A DNA stretch of 7,306 nt from Myxococcales bacterium (GTDB lineage: Bacteria > Myxococcota_A > Polyangia > Fen-1088): positions 1-7,306 of the forward strand of contig PMZX01000431.1 of the NCBI GenBank assembly GCA_003170035.1, given 5' to 3'. Below are positions 6,758 through 7,306 of this stretch, piece by piece (position 1 is the first letter of the stretch; each line of letters begins with the position of its first letter). A program made the translations under genes and the position numbers. Below the pieces are notes generated by a model, which was given only the letters and a program-made list of their open reading frames with translations, searched no databases and had not been told where the DNA came from.

Positions 6758-7306
6758 TCACTGGGCGCGGCGTCTGGCTATTTGCATCCCCTCCATGGCC
6801 AGCACCTCGGGGAAGCTGAGGACTGCTTCGATATCGAACTTGCGGAAATCGTCGGACAGGTCGCGCCACGGTACCAGACACGGATTGATCTTGTTCGGAT
6901 CGTCACGGCGAGGACCAAACCGCCAGCCCTTTTGCAGTCGCTCTATGTTCCAGCGTCCATGCTCCAATTGGGCCATGTATTCGATCTCCTTCGCCGTGAA
7001 TCCACGGAAGATCGTGGGCTTCTTGTTCACCTTCTGTACCTGGAAGCCCGCGGCCTCCAGGATCCTGACAGAGTAGGCCGCCTGCTTCCGGTTCGCGTCC
7101 CTGTACCCTTCGTCCAGCGTCTCCCACGGCTGCGCGCTGGGCGGGAGATTCTTGGTGTTCCCGGCCAGGTAGCGGCGATGAATCTCTTTCGCTACCTCGT
7201 CGTTTGGTGTCTTGCCTGGTTTGGGCGGCAGCACGAAGGCCCGCATGGTCGCGGCGTCAGCCGGCAGCGGAAGCAGATTGGACAGCCCGGCCCACATTGG
7301 ATCCTT
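6758..7306 (-). CDS. RyR-domain protein, 5' end outside window
   Basis: The frame is open to the window edge (codons AAG GAT CCA precede the ATG at 7297), so this is probably the C-terminal part of a longer protein. Numbered from that ATG, residues about 106-169 match the RyR domain found in ryanodine receptors and many bacterial proteins: MAQLEHGRWNIERL, then GWRFGPRRDD, NPCLVPWRDLSDDFRKFD and FPEVLA. Residues 34-72 (VAKEIHRRYL to PWETLDEGYRDANRKQA) resemble a diverged first copy of the same motif, as expected since the domain is built on an internal duplication. In bacteria this region often follows an N-terminal nucleotide-binding module such as TrkA-N; whether that holds here lies outside the window. 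RyR domains are thought to be ligand-sensing modules, and comparative genomics has placed some in nucleotide-based conflict systems (my recollection). It is first in the visible minus-strand gene set, so its promoter is out of view. Confidence 0.88.
   Translation of the reverse strand, partial: KDPMWAGLSNLLPLPADAATMRAFVLPPKPGKTPNDEVAKEIHRRYLAGNTKNLPPSAQPWETLDEGYRDANRKQAAYSVRILEAAGFQVQKVNKKPTIFRGFTAKEIEYMAQLEHGRWNIERLQKGWRFGPRRDDPNKINPCLVPWRDLSDDFRKFDIEAVLSFPEVLAMEGMQIARRRAQ

Overview
This is a high-GC, strongly codon-biased bacterial accessory region, probably from a Gram-negative of the proteobacterial, myxobacterial or planctomycete kind. That guess rests only on composition and on the families present (ORF6N, a bacterial RyR domain, a giant DUF4062-NACHT-WD40 protein). 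No rRNA, tRNA, CRISPR array or complete insertion sequence is visible.

Layout from left to right. Positions 1 to about 678 hold no convincing gene. The only structures there are a small hairpin at the edge and an imperfect palindrome at 191-253 with the box layout of a degenerate integron attC site. At 679-703 a 25-bp imperfect palindrome precedes a plus-strand ORF6N-family gene (722-1235), which is broken by two apparent single-base deletions. A perfect 27-bp palindrome (920-946) lies inside that gene and resembles the upstream one. The stop codons of the ORF6N pseudogene and the next gene overlap tail to tail.

The rest of the window is a minus-strand gene set, transcribed from right to left: a RyR-domain protein whose 5' end lies beyond the window (6758-7306), a Nudix hydrolase (6278-6727), and a giant protein of about 1646 residues (1232-6172). 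The giant protein has an N-terminal DUF4062 domain, a central NACHT-type P-loop NTPase, a helical linker and 15 clear WD40 blades followed by a degenerate tail. The gaps are 30 and 105 bp, so co-transcription is plausible.

The giant protein has the plan of a STAND (NLR-like) switch: possible effector or adaptor domain, oligomerising NTPase, repeat sensor. Its blades are nearly identical except at a few loop positions, as in fungal NACHT-WD40 incompatibility proteins. Beside a RyR domain and a Nudix enzyme, this makes a candidate immunity or nucleotide-signalling module. That function is inference; the sequence shows only the domains, the gene order and the repeat pattern.
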